NCBI RefSeq assembly: GCF_000768315.1
Contig: NZ_AQQX01000003.1
Span: forward strand, 1 to 64,000
Length of the DNA: 64,000 bases
From: Pseudooceanicola atlanticus
GTDB lineage: Bacteria > Pseudomonadota > Alphaproteobacteria > Rhodobacterales > Rhodobacteraceae
Direction: 5' to 3'
In this document: piece after piece, positions 6,526-15,407 of the stretch
How the letters are laid out: each line of letters starts with the position of its first letter
How positions within the stretch are numbered: position 1 is the stretch's first letter
Notes under the pieces: model-generated
What the model saw: only the letters and a program-made list of their open reading frames with translations
What the model was told of the DNA's origin: nothing
The model's database searches: none
Position numbers and translations under genes: made by a program

Positions 6526-7617
6526 CTACCGGAAATCCATCGGCAGGCTGAAACTGCGGGGGGCGCCGCCCAGTTCACGGGGCGCGCGTGGCATGCGACC
6601 GGCAGAGCGGATCGCCTGCACCGCCGCACGGTCCAATGCGCCAAGGCCGGAGGATCGGCTGATGCCCGCCGCCGTGACCTGTCCAGACGGCGACACGGTA
6701 AGCGACACGACCACACGCCCGCCACGGCCACCGGGATGGCGCTTGCGGCTTTCGATACGGGCGCGGATCTTGGCCCCCCAGACCGAGATCAGACGTTGCT
6801 GCTGGGCACGGCTCAGGCTGCGCGCACCGGATGCCGTGGCATTACCGGCCTGTGCCGCCCCGCCCGTCCCGGCAGAGCGTTGCGCGTTCCGGTTCGTGTC
6901 GCCCTGCCCCTGGTTGCGCGTCTCGGCCTGACGCGGTTCGGGACGCCGCTGCGGTTCGGGGCGCGTCGCCTGCTGGACAGGAGCGGGCCGCTCCACGCGT
7001 TCGGGGCGCTGCGGCGGCGGACGCAGGCTGGTGCGCGGGATCGTTTCGGACGACGCCTGCTCCTGCGGTTCAGGCTCCGGCTGCGGCTCTGGCGGCGTCG
7101 TGTCAATCTGGGGCAGCGCGGCCATGCGTTGCGGCGCCTGTCGCTGCGGCGGCTCTGGCCGGTCGGGCGTGGTGTCGCGGGTGGGCTGCGGCAGGTCCGG
7201 CGCGGCATCGGGCGTCGCGGTTTCCGCGCGTTCCGGCGCGATGGCCTCCGCCTCGGGTTCGGGCGGCAGTGGCGTTTCGGTGTCAAAGCTCGGCAGGGCC
7301 ACCTGCCCGTCCATCATCGCAGGACGATCCGGCAAGGCCTGCGGCACGGCACGATCGACCTGCGGCGCCGGCGGCGGCGGGGCGATATCGGGCTGGGCCA
7401 CGGGTTGCGGCGCTTCGGTGACAGGCGCGATCTCGGGCGGGCGCTCCCACTCCTCGACCATGGCGGCCAGCTCTGCAGAGGCGGCGGTCATGGTGACGGA
7501 ATTCTCACCGCCCTGCCCGCCTGTCTCCTGCCCGCCATCCTCCTGCGGCCATTGCGCAAAGAACAGGACGTGCAGACCGGCGGCCAGTGCCACGAATACC
7601 GGGAAATCAACCTTCAT
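6526..7617 (-). CDS. tonB: TonB-family energy transducer
   Basis: This periplasm-spanning protein couples the proton-driven ExbBD motor to outer-membrane receptors. The 363-residue product has one N-terminal membrane anchor (about residues 5-20), a long Pro/Gln/Glu-rich spacer, and a C-terminal domain (last about 80 residues: RHPGGRGGRVVVSLTVSPSG...LDRAAVQAI) of the TonB type. The start at 7617 is used because it overlaps the exbD stop as ATGA and begins right before the membrane anchor; the open frame extends far upstream through exbD without meaning. It is the last gene of the minus-strand iron operon, and its stop lies about 230 bp from the integration site. Confidence 0.9.
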   Translation of the reverse strand: MKVDFPVFVALAAGLHVLFFAQWPQEDGGQETGGQGGENSVTMTAASAELAAMVEEWERPPEIAPVTEAPQPVAQPDIAPPPPAPQVDRAVPQALPDRPAMMDGQVALPSFDTETPLPPEPEAEAIAPERAETATPDAAPDLPQPTRDTTPDRPEPPQRQAPQRMAALPQIDTTPPEPQPEPEPQEQASSETIPRTSLRPPPQRPERVERPAPVQQATRPEPQRRPEPRQAETRNQGQGDTNRNAQRSAGTGGAAQAGNATASGARSLSRAQQQRLISVWGAKIRARIESRKRHPGGRGGRVVVSLTVSPSGQVTAAGISRSSGLGALDRAAVQAIRSAGRMPRAPRELGGAPRSFSLPMDFR

Positions 7618-7994
7618 TGCGGCACCGTCACCAATTCGACCGATCCCACGCCGCGCCCGGCCAGTTCCGCCAGGACCCGCGCCACGACCGACGCCTCGAC
7701 CCCGGCATCGGCGCGCAGACGCGGCGCATCCGCCGCGGCTTCGGCAAAGGCCGTCACGGCCGCCTCGCCCCGCAGATCGCCATAGGCCAGCGTGCCGTCC
7801 GACCCGACATAAAGGATTGCCGGCGCCTTGTCGGCGCTCTCGCCCTCCGCCTCGGGCGGCGTGACCTCGACCGGTTCCGGCGGGGCCAGTTCGGATGTCA
7901 TCAGGAAGAAGATGAGCAACAGGAAGACCACGTTGATCATCGGCACGACGGATTCGGTCGCGCGGCGTTTCACGGGGGTGGCAAAATCCATCAT
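7614..7994 (-). CDS. exbD: ExbD-like biopolymer transport protein (second copy)
   Basis: The 126-residue protein has the ExbD layout: a short cytoplasmic N-terminus, one membrane helix with the functional Asp position replaced by Asn (VPMINVVFLLLIFFLM, about residues 18-33), and a periplasmic domain. It overlaps tonB and the upstream exbD by 4 bp each, so translation is probably coupled. Two ExbD paralogs in tandem suggest a heteromeric stator; the other copy keeps PLIDVVF with the Asp. The Asn here may mark a non-proton-conducting partner. Confidence 0.85.
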   Translation of the reverse strand: MMDFATPVKRRATESVVPMINVVFLLLIFFLMTSELAPPEPVEVTPPEAEGESADKAPAILYVGSDGTLAYGDLRGEAAVTAFAEAAADAPRLRADAGVEASVVARVLAELAGRGVGSVELVTVPQ

Positions 7995-8368
7995 TCCACC
8001 AGAACCAGGGCCGAGAAGCCTTCGGCGCGCAGCGCTTCGGCCACGCCCAGCACACGTTGCAGATCGGCGGCATCGCGGCCGCGCAGGATGATCGCATTAT
8101 CGGGGCCCGACATCATGCCTCGCAGCGCGTCCGGCAACGCCCTCAGATCCGTATCGATCCCGTTCAGGCGCAGCGCCTCGGGCGCGATATCGACCAGACG
8201 CGGCGGCCCTGAATATCCCGCACCGGCCCCGCCAAGCGGCATGGGCATCACGGTTTCGATCCCGAAACGCGAGGCCAGCATGAAGAAGACCAGCAGCAGA
8301 AAGACCACGTCGATCAACGGGGTCAGACTGGGCCGCCTGCGCGGCCGGGACTGCGCGAACAGCATCAT
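7991..8368 (-). CDS. exbD: ExbD-like biopolymer transport protein (first copy)
   Basis: A 125-residue ExbD/TolR-family protein. The membrane helix contains LTPLIDVVFLLLVFFMLAS (about residues 15-33), with the conserved Asp expected to carry protons. The periplasmic C-terminal domain follows. Its start overlaps the exbB stop by one base and its stop overlaps the next exbD by 4 bp. It works with ExbB and TonB to energise the TonB-dependent receptor encoded just upstream. Confidence 0.88.
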   Translation of the reverse strand: MMLFAQSRPRRRPSLTPLIDVVFLLLVFFMLASRFGIETVMPMPLGGAGAGYSGPPRLVDIAPEALRLNGIDTDLRALPDALRGMMSGPDNAIILRGRDAADLQRVLGVAEALRAEGFSALVLVE

Positions 8369-9288
8369 TATTCGGCGGCCACGCGGGCCTGTGCCTCCTG
8401 CGTCGCGCCCGACGCCGGGGTCACGAAGATGCGGGCGGCGATGTCTTCCATGTCCGCACGCACCGACTCGATCACCGATTCAAACCAGGTCAGCGCGGCC
8501 GAGGCGGGGATTGCCACCGCCATGCCTGCCGCCGTGGTCAGCAGCGCCTCCCAGATGCCGCCGGCCAGCATGGCCGGGTCGGCGCGGCTGCCCGCCTCCT
8601 GCAACGCCTGGAAGGCCGAGATCATGCCAAGCACCGTGCCCAGAAGGCCCAGCAGCGGCGCGATGGTCGCAATCAGTTCAAGCGCGCGAAGGCCTGCGGA
8701 TTGGTCGGCCATCTGGCGTTTCGCGACCCGCACGGTTTCCTCGCGGGCCAGGTCGTCCGACATATTGTGACGCGCTAGCATGGCCGCATGGGTCAGCTTG
8801 CTGCGCAGACCCTTGCGGCTGCCGACGATCGCCACCGCTTCGCTTTCGCGGCCCGCTTCCCATAGCTCTACCGCGCGGAACGAGGCCTTGCGCGACCAGG
8901 CACCGGCGCGGAACAGGCGCCACAGCTTCCACAGGATCAGCGCGGCGGTCAGAACCGAAAGCGCGGCGATCACCCAGATCGCAGGCCCGCCATCCACCAG
9001 GAACCGCAGCGCCTGATCCAGGGCAGAGCCCGGCGCGACACCGTCGATCACCGGCGTGACCTCGGGCGTTTCGACGGCAGGCACGGTTTCAACAGACGGT
9101 GCCGTATCGACGGATGGCGCCGCATCGACCGAACCGCCCGCCTCGCCCGCCGGGGCAGTTTCAACCGGATCGGTCACCGGCGCCGCCTCAGGGGCGACGT
9201 CGGGCGATGGCGTCCCGCTCTCCTGCGCGACGACCGCGCCCGGCAGGGACAGGAGAAGAACAGGGGAAACGGAACGCATCATTTTCAT
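8368..9288 (-). CDS. exbB: ExbB/TolQ-family proton channel protein
   Basis: This 306-residue inner-membrane component of the ExbBD motor starts with a signal-like segment (residues 1-21). An unusual Pro/Val/Thr/Glu-rich linker follows (about residues 22-85, repeating SVDTAPSVETVP-like units), then the MotA/TolQ/ExbB core with three hydrophobic segments. The core has LELIATIAPLLGLLGTVLGM and the later ALLTTAAGMAVAIPA helix typical of the family. The N-terminal periplasmic extension recalls the long ExbB type. It starts 3 bp after the receptor stop, so it is co-transcribed with the receptor and exbD-exbD-tonB. Confidence 0.9.
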   Translation of the reverse strand: MKMMRSVSPVLLLSLPGAVVAQESGTPSPDVAPEAAPVTDPVETAPAGEAGGSVDAAPSVDTAPSVETVPAVETPEVTPVIDGVAPGSALDQALRFLVDGGPAIWVIAALSVLTAALILWKLWRLFRAGAWSRKASFRAVELWEAGRESEAVAIVGSRKGLRSKLTHAAMLARHNMSDDLAREETVRVAKRQMADQSAGLRALELIATIAPLLGLLGTVLGMISAFQALQEAGSRADPAMLAGGIWEALLTTAAGMAVAIPASAALTWFESVIESVRADMEDIAARIFVTPASGATQEAQARVAAE

Positions 9289-9291
9289 GGC

Positions 9292-11238
9292 TCAGAACTT
9301 CGTGCTGACGGTGAGGGCAATGGTCCGGCCGGGTTCGGTCAACGGCACCACGCGGGCAAAGTCGATGCCGTCCGACGACCGGTTCGAATAGGTCTCGTTG
9401 AAGACGTTGCGCACATCCAGCCGGACTTCGATATTGTCGTAGCCGCGCGGGGTGTAGGTGCCGAAGACGTTGAAGACCTCGTATCCGGGCAGCTGCGTGC
9501 CGCCGTTATTTTGGTCCAGAACGATTTCCGCGGTACCACCCAGGGTGATCTCGGGCGTCACGTCATAGGCGGCGGACAGGCCGAAGATATGGCCCGCCGG
9601 ACGACCCCAGTAGTAATCGGTCGACCCGATGGCCTGGCCGTCCTTGCGCACGTCGGCATAGGTGTAGTTCGCCTGGAAGTACCCCATGGCCGCGTCATAA
9701 CGCAGCGAGGCATCGACCCCCTTGGTCGTGAGCGTCGGATAGAAATCCCCCGGTCCGCCATTGCGGCTGCCGTCGAAGAGGTAGGGCGCATCCTTGATCT
9801 CGGTGTAGAAGACGGCCGCGTCGGCGGTCCAGCCACCGGTCTGGTAGCGCAGACCGATCCGCGCATTGTTCGCGCGCGAGGCCCGCATCACCCCGTAGGT
9901 CCAGGGTCTCGGAGCCCCGCGGGAGGAGTTGATCAGCGCAGCTTCGCTCAGCTCGTAGCCGCCCCAGACAGAGGCCGCGCCGATGTTCAGCGACAGCGCC
10001 TCGGTCAGCATGATGTCGGCAGCGGCATTGACGCTGACGCCTGCCTCTTCATGGGTCGAGCCATCCGCCAGTTCGAATTTCTGCATGTCGGCGCGCATAC
10101 CGTAGGACAGCGACACCCGGTCGCTCAGATCCTGGCGCATCTGGGCAAAGACGCCCACGTTGTTCAGGGTTTCCTTCGCGCCCGGCGCATTGCCGGCGCC
10201 CGTGCCCTCTGCGGTGTCGTGGAAGAAATCCGCGCCCGCAGTCAGCACGCCGTTGCCCAGGGTGAACTCGTTCTTGAACGTCCCGCTGAGGCTGGTGTTC
10301 TTGCCCTGCGCCTGGCCCGCATCCACCAGCTGTTCGTTATAGGCCAGCTGGATGATCGGCGCCCAGGCCCCCTGCGGCGCCTCGTCGGTATAGGTGAAGG
10401 TGTAGGATTTCCGCTCTGCCACGGCCTGTTGCAACGTCGTCGGACGCCCCACGACAGCGGCAAAGTCGGGCCGGGCAAAGCCGCCCTGGAACGCGCGTTG
10501 GCCCGCATCGCGGGTATGGTCGGCCGAGAATTCCAGCCGCTTGCCGTCTTCGGTGGTGAAGGCCAGCTTTGCGACATAGTTCGACACATCCGCGCCGGTG
10601 CCGATCACCGTATTGCCCGAACCGTCGGTGTAATCGTCGCCCTTGGTGCGGGTGCCGCTCAGCAGGTATTCGAACCCGCCCTCGCGCCCGAAGATCGTCA
10701 GGCTGGACCGCAGCGTATCGCCGTTGCCCGAAAATCCGACACTCGCCTGACCGCCGAAATTATCCCCGATTTCAAGCAGATCGCGGGCATCCTTCGTCTC
10801 ATACGCGACCGAGCCGCCCAAGGCGCCCGGCCCCTGATCGGCGGGTGCGAGACCCGAAGACACCTCGACCTGCTTCAGAAGCGCCGGGTCGATCAGCACG
10901 TTGCCGGTATGGTGGAAGGCCGACTTGTTCTGCCGTGCCCCGTCGATGGTGATGGAGAGCAGGCTTTCCTCGATCCCGTGCACAAAGACCTTCTGCGCGA
11001 TCGAGGCCCCGCCGCTCGCGGTGATCTCCGACTCGCCTTCGAACACGTCCGCCATGCTGGCCGGGTTGCGCTGTTCCAGGTCTTCCTGGGTGACCGTGGT
11101 GTTCCCCAACACCTGCTGCGCTGCTTCGGATTCGACGCGGATCGCGTCCAGTTCGATCACTTCCTGCGCCTGCAATTGTGCCATCGGCACCAAGATTGCC
11201 GCGCTGGCCAACAGCCATGCCTTACCCTTCAAGGTCAT
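9292..11238 (-). CDS. TonB-dependent outer-membrane receptor (haem/siderophore type)
   Basis: The 648-residue product has a signal peptide ending near AQAQE (about residues 1-25) and a plug domain (VTQEDLEQRNPASMADVFEG, VFVHGIEESLLSITIDG). A 22-strand-type barrel follows, ending in the aromatic terminus VSTKF. The plug motif with 'INxxRxxxxxHH'-like text (IDGARQNKSAFHH) resembles haem/haemoglobin-type receptors, while the adjacent ABC transporter resembles siderophore systems, so the ligand is uncertain. The ATG at 11238 is preferred over a GTG two codons upstream. It is the first gene of a receptor-exbB-exbD-exbD-tonB run. Confidence 0.88.
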   Translation of the reverse strand: MTLKGKAWLLASAAILVPMAQLQAQEVIELDAIRVESEAAQQVLGNTTVTQEDLEQRNPASMADVFEGESEITASGGASIAQKVFVHGIEESLLSITIDGARQNKSAFHHTGNVLIDPALLKQVEVSSGLAPADQGPGALGGSVAYETKDARDLLEIGDNFGGQASVGFSGNGDTLRSSLTIFGREGGFEYLLSGTRTKGDDYTDGSGNTVIGTGADVSNYVAKLAFTTEDGKRLEFSADHTRDAGQRAFQGGFARPDFAAVVGRPTTLQQAVAERKSYTFTYTDEAPQGAWAPIIQLAYNEQLVDAGQAQGKNTSLSGTFKNEFTLGNGVLTAGADFFHDTAEGTGAGNAPGAKETLNNVGVFAQMRQDLSDRVSLSYGMRADMQKFELADGSTHEEAGVSVNAAADIMLTEALSLNIGAASVWGGYELSEAALINSSRGAPRPWTYGVMRASRANNARIGLRYQTGGWTADAAVFYTEIKDAPYLFDGSRNGGPGDFYPTLTTKGVDASLRYDAAMGYFQANYTYADVRKDGQAIGSTDYYWGRPAGHIFGLSAAYDVTPEITLGGTAEIVLDQNNGGTQLPGYEVFNVFGTYTPRGYDNIEVRLDVRNVFNETYSNRSSDGIDFARVVPLTEPGRTIALTVSTKF

Positions 11239-11318
11239 CGTCACGTGTCCCGTTATTCGTTTGTGATGGAGTGCTTGCGGAACGCGGGCAGGCCGACGTC
11301 TGGCTGGCTTTGGGTGAG

Positions 11319-11347
11319 CGGATATTTTTTCCTAGTATTTTTGTCAA
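11319..11347 (-). promoter_or_regulatory. Candidate promoter for the receptor-exbBD-tonB genes
   Basis: On the minus strand a perfect TTGACA (11342-11347) is followed after 17 bp by TATCCG. This AT-rich patch stands out in the 127-bp gap upstream of the receptor gene. It would give the receptor genes their own transcription in addition to read-through from the ABC transporter. No clear Fur, Irr or RirA box was recognised. Confidence 0.35.
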
Positions 11348-11365
11348 CAACTGGCGGCGATTATT

Positions 11366-12118
11366 TCATACGATCACGACCGGCCGCCCATCGACCATGC
11401 GCACCCCCGCTTGGGTGCCGAAAACCTCACCGATCATGGTGTCGGTGATGACATCCCCGGGCGTTCCCTGCGCCGCGATCCGCCCGTCCTTCATCACGAC
11501 CAGTCGGTCGGCAAAGGCGGCAGCGTAGTTGATATCGTGCAGCACGATGACGATCGTGCGCCCCTCCTCGTCCGCCAGCTCCCGCATCAGGCGCATCAGG
11601 TCCCGCGCGGCGGCGATGTCGAGGTTGTTCAAAGGCTCGTCCAACAGCAGGTACGGCGTGTCCTGCGCATAGGCCAACGCGGCAAAGGCGCGCTGTTTCT
11701 GCCCGCCCGAGATCTCGTCGAGGAACCGCTCGCGCAGCGGGTCGAGGCTGAACCGTTCCAGTGCCCGGTCGACAATCGCATGATCCGCCTTGCCCGGCCG
11801 CCCCCGGTGCCAGGGATAACGGCCAAAGCTCACCAGGTCGGCGACGCGCAGCCGGGCGCTGACCCTTGTTTCCTGCGGCATCACCGCCAGCACGCGGGCC
11901 AGGTCCTGGTCGCTCACCTGCCCCACGGCGTGCCCCGCCACGCGGATATGGCCCGACTGGATCTTGCGCAGCCGTGCGACCAGCGACAGCAACGTCGACT
12001 TGCCCGCGCCGTTGGGCCCGATCAGCGCGGTCATCCCGCCTTCGGGGATCACAAGGTCGACCCCGTTCAGGATAGGTGCCTTGCCGATGGAATGATGCAG
12101 GGCCTCGATCTCGATCAT
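11366..12118 (-). CDS. Iron-siderophore ABC transporter ATP-binding protein
   Basis: A 250-residue FepC/YclP-type ATPase. It has Walker A GPNGAGKST (about residues 35-43), signature ISGGQKQR, Walker B YLLLDEP, and the H-loop VLHDINYAAAFADR. It powers the two FecCD permeases encoded upstream. The start at 12118 overlaps the permease stop by 4 bp (ATGA), which fixes it; the frame runs open much further upstream inside the permease gene. Third cytoplasmic component of the operon binding protein-permease-permease-ATPase. Confidence 0.92.
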   Translation of the reverse strand: MIEIEALHHSIGKAPILNGVDLVIPEGGMTALIGPNGAGKSTLLSLVARLRKIQSGHIRVAGHAVGQVSDQDLARVLAVMPQETRVSARLRVADLVSFGRYPWHRGRPGKADHAIVDRALERFSLDPLRERFLDEISGGQKQRAFAALAYAQDTPYLLLDEPLNNLDIAAARDLMRLMRELADEEGRTIVIVLHDINYAAAFADRLVVMKDGRIAAQGTPGDVITDTMIGEVFGTQAGVRMVDGRPVVIV

Positions 12119-13125
12119 GCCGCACGCCTTTTTATCAGAAGGATCAGGAAGACCGCGCCGCCGATCAGCTCGATCACAACGGTCAGGGGGGTCTGGAAGC
12201 CCAGCAGCCGCTCCATGACCAATTGTCCGCCCACCAGGATCACGGCCCCGATCAGCGCCGCCGAGGGAATCAGCACTGCGTGACGATGCGAGGGCGTGAC
12301 GATATGGGCAAAGGCCGTGACGATCAGGCCGAAAAAGCTCGACGGTCCGAACCCGCCCGAGGCCAGCGGCCCGACCAGCGCCGTCGCCGCCGCCACCAGC
12401 ACGCAGATCAGGATCAGCGCCTGCCGCTGCAACCGCGCCGGCGGTTCGCCCAGGCCTGTCGCGGCCGCGTCGCCCAGGGCCAGCACGTCCATACGGTGCC
12501 GAAGGCGCCAGGCCAGCACCAGCGCCACGGCGATCGCGACAAAGGACAGCGCCAGCAGCGTCCCGTCGATCTGCGTGAACCGGGCAAAGGACAGTGACTG
12601 CACCATCTGGAACTCGCTCGGGTCGATCATCCGTTGCAGGAATTCCGTCAGCGCCCGGATCAGCAGGCCCAGCACGATGCCGCACAGGACCAGCCGAACC
12701 ATGTCGCCCCCCGCCAGCCGCATCAGCCCCGCGAACAGGACCAGCCCCAGCACCGACATCGCCGCCAGGTTCCCTGCGAACAGCCAGGCCGCACCGATCT
12801 GCGCATAGCCGCTCGCCCCCAGCGAATGCACCAGCAGCGTCAAGACCAGTACGTACAGCGCGTCGAACCCCATCAGCGACGGGGTCAGGATGCGGTTTGC
12901 CGTGACCGTCTGGAACATCACTGTCGCCACCGACAGCGCCACGCCCACGAGGATCAGCGCCGCCAACTTGGTGGCGCGATAGGGCAGCAGAAAGCTCCAC
13001 GGCCCCTGCGCCTTCAGCACCATGTAGGCCAGCGCCGACAGAACCAGCACGGCGGCCAGGATCGCCAAGCGCCCGGACATGGAAGACCGGGATATCGAAG
13101 GCCTGAACAGCGAAAGACTAGACAC
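12115..13125 (-). CDS. FecCD-family iron-siderophore permease (second)
   Basis: The 336-residue protein has about nine hydrophobic helices and the family motif GPLASGGFGPSSFFGLIVTAF near residue 240, close to the coupling region that contacts the ATPase. It resembles the YclO/CeuC branch of FecCD permeases. The GTG start at 13125 overlaps the end of the preceding permease gene by 8 bp. It forms the membrane channel with the neighbouring permease. Confidence 0.9.
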   Translation of the reverse strand: MSSLSLFRPSISRSSMSGRLAILAAVLVLSALAYMVLKAQGPWSFLLPYRATKLAALILVGVALSVATVMFQTVTANRILTPSLMGFDALYVLVLTLLVHSLGASGYAQIGAAWLFAGNLAAMSVLGLVLFAGLMRLAGGDMVRLVLCGIVLGLLIRALTEFLQRMIDPSEFQMVQSLSFARFTQIDGTLLALSFVAIAVALVLAWRLRHRMDVLALGDAAATGLGEPPARLQRQALILICVLVAAATALVGPLASGGFGPSSFFGLIVTAFAHIVTPSHRHAVLIPSAALIGAVILVGGQLVMERLLGFQTPLTVVIELIGGAVFLILLIKRRAA

Positions 13126-14062
13126 GCGCCGCCCCCCGCCGGATCAGCACCAGGAAGATCAGCGCCCCGATCACCGAAATCGTCGTCGCCACCGGCACCT
13201 CGTAGGGCGCTCGGATCCAGCGCCCCAGCATGTCGGCCACCAGCACGATCAGCGCCCCGGCCAGCGCCGTCAGCGGCAGGGCCCGGCGCAAATTGTCCCC
13301 CGCCATGCGCACCACGAGGTTCGGCACGACCAGCCCGACAAAGGGGATCGCGCCCAGCGTCACCACCACAAGCGCCGTGACCACCGACACCGCCACGATG
13401 GCCGCCGCGGTGATGCGACCCACGTTCACGCCCAGCGTGCGCGCCGTATCCTCGCCCAGGCTCAGCAGGGTCAGCCGATCCGCGATCAGGAAGGTCGCGG
13501 CCGAGGCGATAGCGGCGATCCACAGCAATTCATACCGCCCGCGCAGCACGCCGGACAATTCGCCCGTCAGCCAGACCCCGAGGAACTGCATCATGTCGCC
13601 CTGGTAGGCGACGAAGGTCACCACCGCGCCGATCACGCCGCCATAGACAAGCGCCACCAGCGGCACCAGCAGGGGCTGCGTCGGCGGCAATGGCCGGATC
13701 AGCGCCATCAGGCCAAGGCTGCTGACCAAGGCCGCGCCAGAGGACGCGACCATCTTGGCCCAGATCGGCGCGCCGGGCACCAGCAGCGTGATCACCAGGA
13801 TGCCAAGCGCCGCGCTCTGCCCCGCGCCCGCCGTCATCGGCTCCACGAAGCGGTTGCGTGCCAGCAGTTGCATGATCTGTCCGGTGATCGCCAGCCCCGC
13901 CCCGGCCAGCATCGCGGCCAGGGTGCGCGGCAAACGGCTCTCCCAGATCAGCGCGCGCGCCTCCGCGTCGCGGAAAACGTCACCCGGCGCGACATCCGCC
14001 ACGCCAAGAAACAGCGAACAGATCGCCATCAGGGCCAACAGGCCCAGCCCGAAAAGGCGCAT
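13118..14062 (-). CDS. FecCD-family iron-siderophore permease (first)
   Basis: This 314-residue polytopic protein contains the family blocks RLPRTLAAMLAGAGLAITGQIMQ (near residue 45, over the cytoplasmic loop and next helix), FVEPMTAGAGQSAALG, and GAIPFVGLVVPN (near residue 240). It resembles the YclN/CeuB branch. It follows the binding-protein gene by 12 bp and overlaps the second permease, consistent with one transcript. Confidence 0.9.
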   Translation of the reverse strand: MRLFGLGLLALMAICSLFLGVADVAPGDVFRDAEARALIWESRLPRTLAAMLAGAGLAITGQIMQLLARNRFVEPMTAGAGQSAALGILVITLLVPGAPIWAKMVASSGAALVSSLGLMALIRPLPPTQPLLVPLVALVYGGVIGAVVTFVAYQGDMMQFLGVWLTGELSGVLRGRYELLWIAAIASAATFLIADRLTLLSLGEDTARTLGVNVGRITAAAIVAVSVVTALVVVTLGAIPFVGLVVPNLVVRMAGDNLRRALPLTALAGALIVLVADMLGRWIRAPYEVPVATTISVIGALIFLVLIRRGAARV

Positions 14063-14074
14063 TCCTTCGCCCCT

Positions 14075-14983
14075 TCACATCGCGTTCAGGGCAGCGGCGA
14101 CCTCGTCCAGCGTCCGGTTCAGGGACCCGACCCCGCCCGTCGCGATATACAGCTCGGCCGAGGACAGGTAGATGATCCGCCCCGCCTGCGCGGCCTCGGT
14201 GCCCGCGATCAGGCTGTTGTCCAGCGTGGCCTGCGCCGATTGCGTGCCGTCCCCGATCGCCGCGCCGCGGTCCACGACCAGCAGCGTGCCGGGATCGGCC
14301 TCGGCCACGTATTCAAAGGACACGGCCTCGCCATGGCGGTTCTCGGTGATGCCCTCGACCGCGGGGGTGAACCCCAGCTCCGTATGCAGCCAGCCAAAGC
14401 GGCTGCCGGGGCCGAAGACCGACATTTTCGGCCCGTTTGTCATCAGGATCAGCGCGGTGCCGCCCTGGGCCTCCACCGCCTCGCGCAGTTCCGCCCGCTT
14501 GGCCTCGAGCCCCGAGGCGATCTCTGCGGCGGCGTCTTCGCGGTCCAGCATCCGGCCGAACCCTTCCAGCCTTGCCAGCCCGTCCGACATCGCGTCAGTG
14601 CCCACGCTCATATCCGCCACCGGGGCGATATGGCTCAGCGGGTCGGCCATGGCGACGGCGCGCGGGCCGACCACGATCAGGTCGGGCGCCAGTGCGGCGA
14701 TTGCCTCGAAATCGGGCTCGAAGAAGGACCCGACGGTCGGCACCTCGGACAGCGCCTCGGGCAGGTAATCGACATAGAGCGGCGTGATCACCCCGACCGG
14801 CGTGACGCCAAGCGCCGACATCGTGTCCAGCGCCGAAATATCCAGCACCACGATCCGCTCCGGCGCCGCGGGGAGCGTCATTTCTCCGGTCGCGGTTTCG
14901 AAGGTCACGGGGTCGGCAAGAACGGCAAATGCAGAGCTGGCAAGAACGGCGACTGCGGACAGGACGCGGCTGGCATAGCGCAT
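14075..14983 (-). CDS. Siderophore-binding periplasmic protein (YclQ/CeuE-like)
   Basis: A 302-residue cluster-A-III binding protein. It has a signal peptide (residues 1-23, ending VLADP), then PERIVVLDISALDTMSALGV, PDLIVVGPRA and a C-terminal lobe. This pattern matches the FatB/CeuE/YclQ group, several of which bind petrobactin- or enterobactin-type catecholate siderophores. It is probably the first gene of the minus-strand iron operon. ATG 14983 has GGAG about 10 bases upstream. The substrate is inferred from the family only. Confidence 0.88.
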   Translation of the reverse strand: MRYASRVLSAVAVLASSAFAVLADPVTFETATGEMTLPAAPERIVVLDISALDTMSALGVTPVGVITPLYVDYLPEALSEVPTVGSFFEPDFEAIAALAPDLIVVGPRAVAMADPLSHIAPVADMSVGTDAMSDGLARLEGFGRMLDREDAAAEIASGLEAKRAELREAVEAQGGTALILMTNGPKMSVFGPGSRFGWLHTELGFTPAVEGITENRHGEAVSFEYVAEADPGTLLVVDRGAAIGDGTQSAQATLDNSLIAGTEAAQAGRIIYLSSAELYIATGGVGSLNRTLDEVAAALNAM

Positions 14984-15049
14984 GGCTGTATTACTCCTCG
15001 GAGGGGATCGAATGTGCTGGCTTGCGACGCGACGCTGGCTGTTGACACG

Positions 15050-15078
15050 GTTCTAAGGGCTTGGCAAATCAGGGTCAA
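15050..15078 (-). promoter_or_regulatory. Candidate promoter of the siderophore ABC operon
   Basis: On the minus strand TTGACC (15073-15078) and TAGAAC (15050-15055) are separated by exactly 17 bp. They lie about 70 bp upstream of the binding-protein start, in the region shared with the divergent DUF2218 gene. It is a good sigma70-like match; an iron-responsive operator is expected here but I could not identify one with confidence. Confidence 0.45.
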
Positions 15079-15120
15079 CGAAATACCTTACAAAAAGAAT
15101 CGAGAAATGAGAGTCGCACC

Positions 15121-15405
15121 ATGAAGACGGCAAATGCCCGATATGAAACGGAAAATGCTTCACGCTACCTCCAGCAATTGTGCAAGCATTTCGCGCATAA
15201 AGTGAAGGTCGAATACGATTCGCATAGCGGCCATGCAGAGCTGCCCCCGGGTCCCGCACGGCTCAAGGCCGATGAAAACGCCCTCGATATCGAGGTCACC
15301 GGCCCCGATGACGAAGGCCTGACCCGCGCCAAATTCATCATCGAGGATCACCTCAAACGCTTTGCCCACCGGGAACAACCGGATGCGCTGACATGGACGG
15401 CGTGA
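15121..15405 (+). CDS. DUF2218 domain-containing protein
   Basis: This 94-residue protein matches the DUF2218 pattern: NASRYLQQLCKHFAHKV, then SGHAELPPG, and the closing VIEDHLKRFAHRE-like block. The family has no established biochemical role but is frequently found beside siderophore uptake genes. It diverges from the iron operon and is followed immediately by hemP, fitting a role in iron metabolism. The start at 15121 precedes the conserved region; GAGAGTCGCACC upstream contains a weak ribosome-binding site. Confidence 0.85.
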   Translation: MKTANARYETENASRYLQQLCKHFAHKVKVEYDSHSGHAELPPGPARLKADENALDIEVTGPDDEGLTRAKFIIEDHLKRFAHREQPDALTWTA

Positions 15406-15407
15406 AC

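Noticed and set aside
6526-8097. A 523-residue TonB starting near 8097
   Set aside because: The upstream part is just open frame through exbD. The real start at 7617 overlaps the exbD stop and precedes the membrane anchor.
9511-11448. Long plus-strand open frame opposite the TonB-dependent receptor gene
   Set aside because: High GC keeps opposite frames open. The minus-strand product has a clear receptor sequence and the plus-strand one has none.
11366-13000. A 544-residue fusion of permease and ATPase
   Set aside because: The N-terminal part is an out-of-frame reading of the permease gene. The ATPase begins at 12118 with its own ATG.
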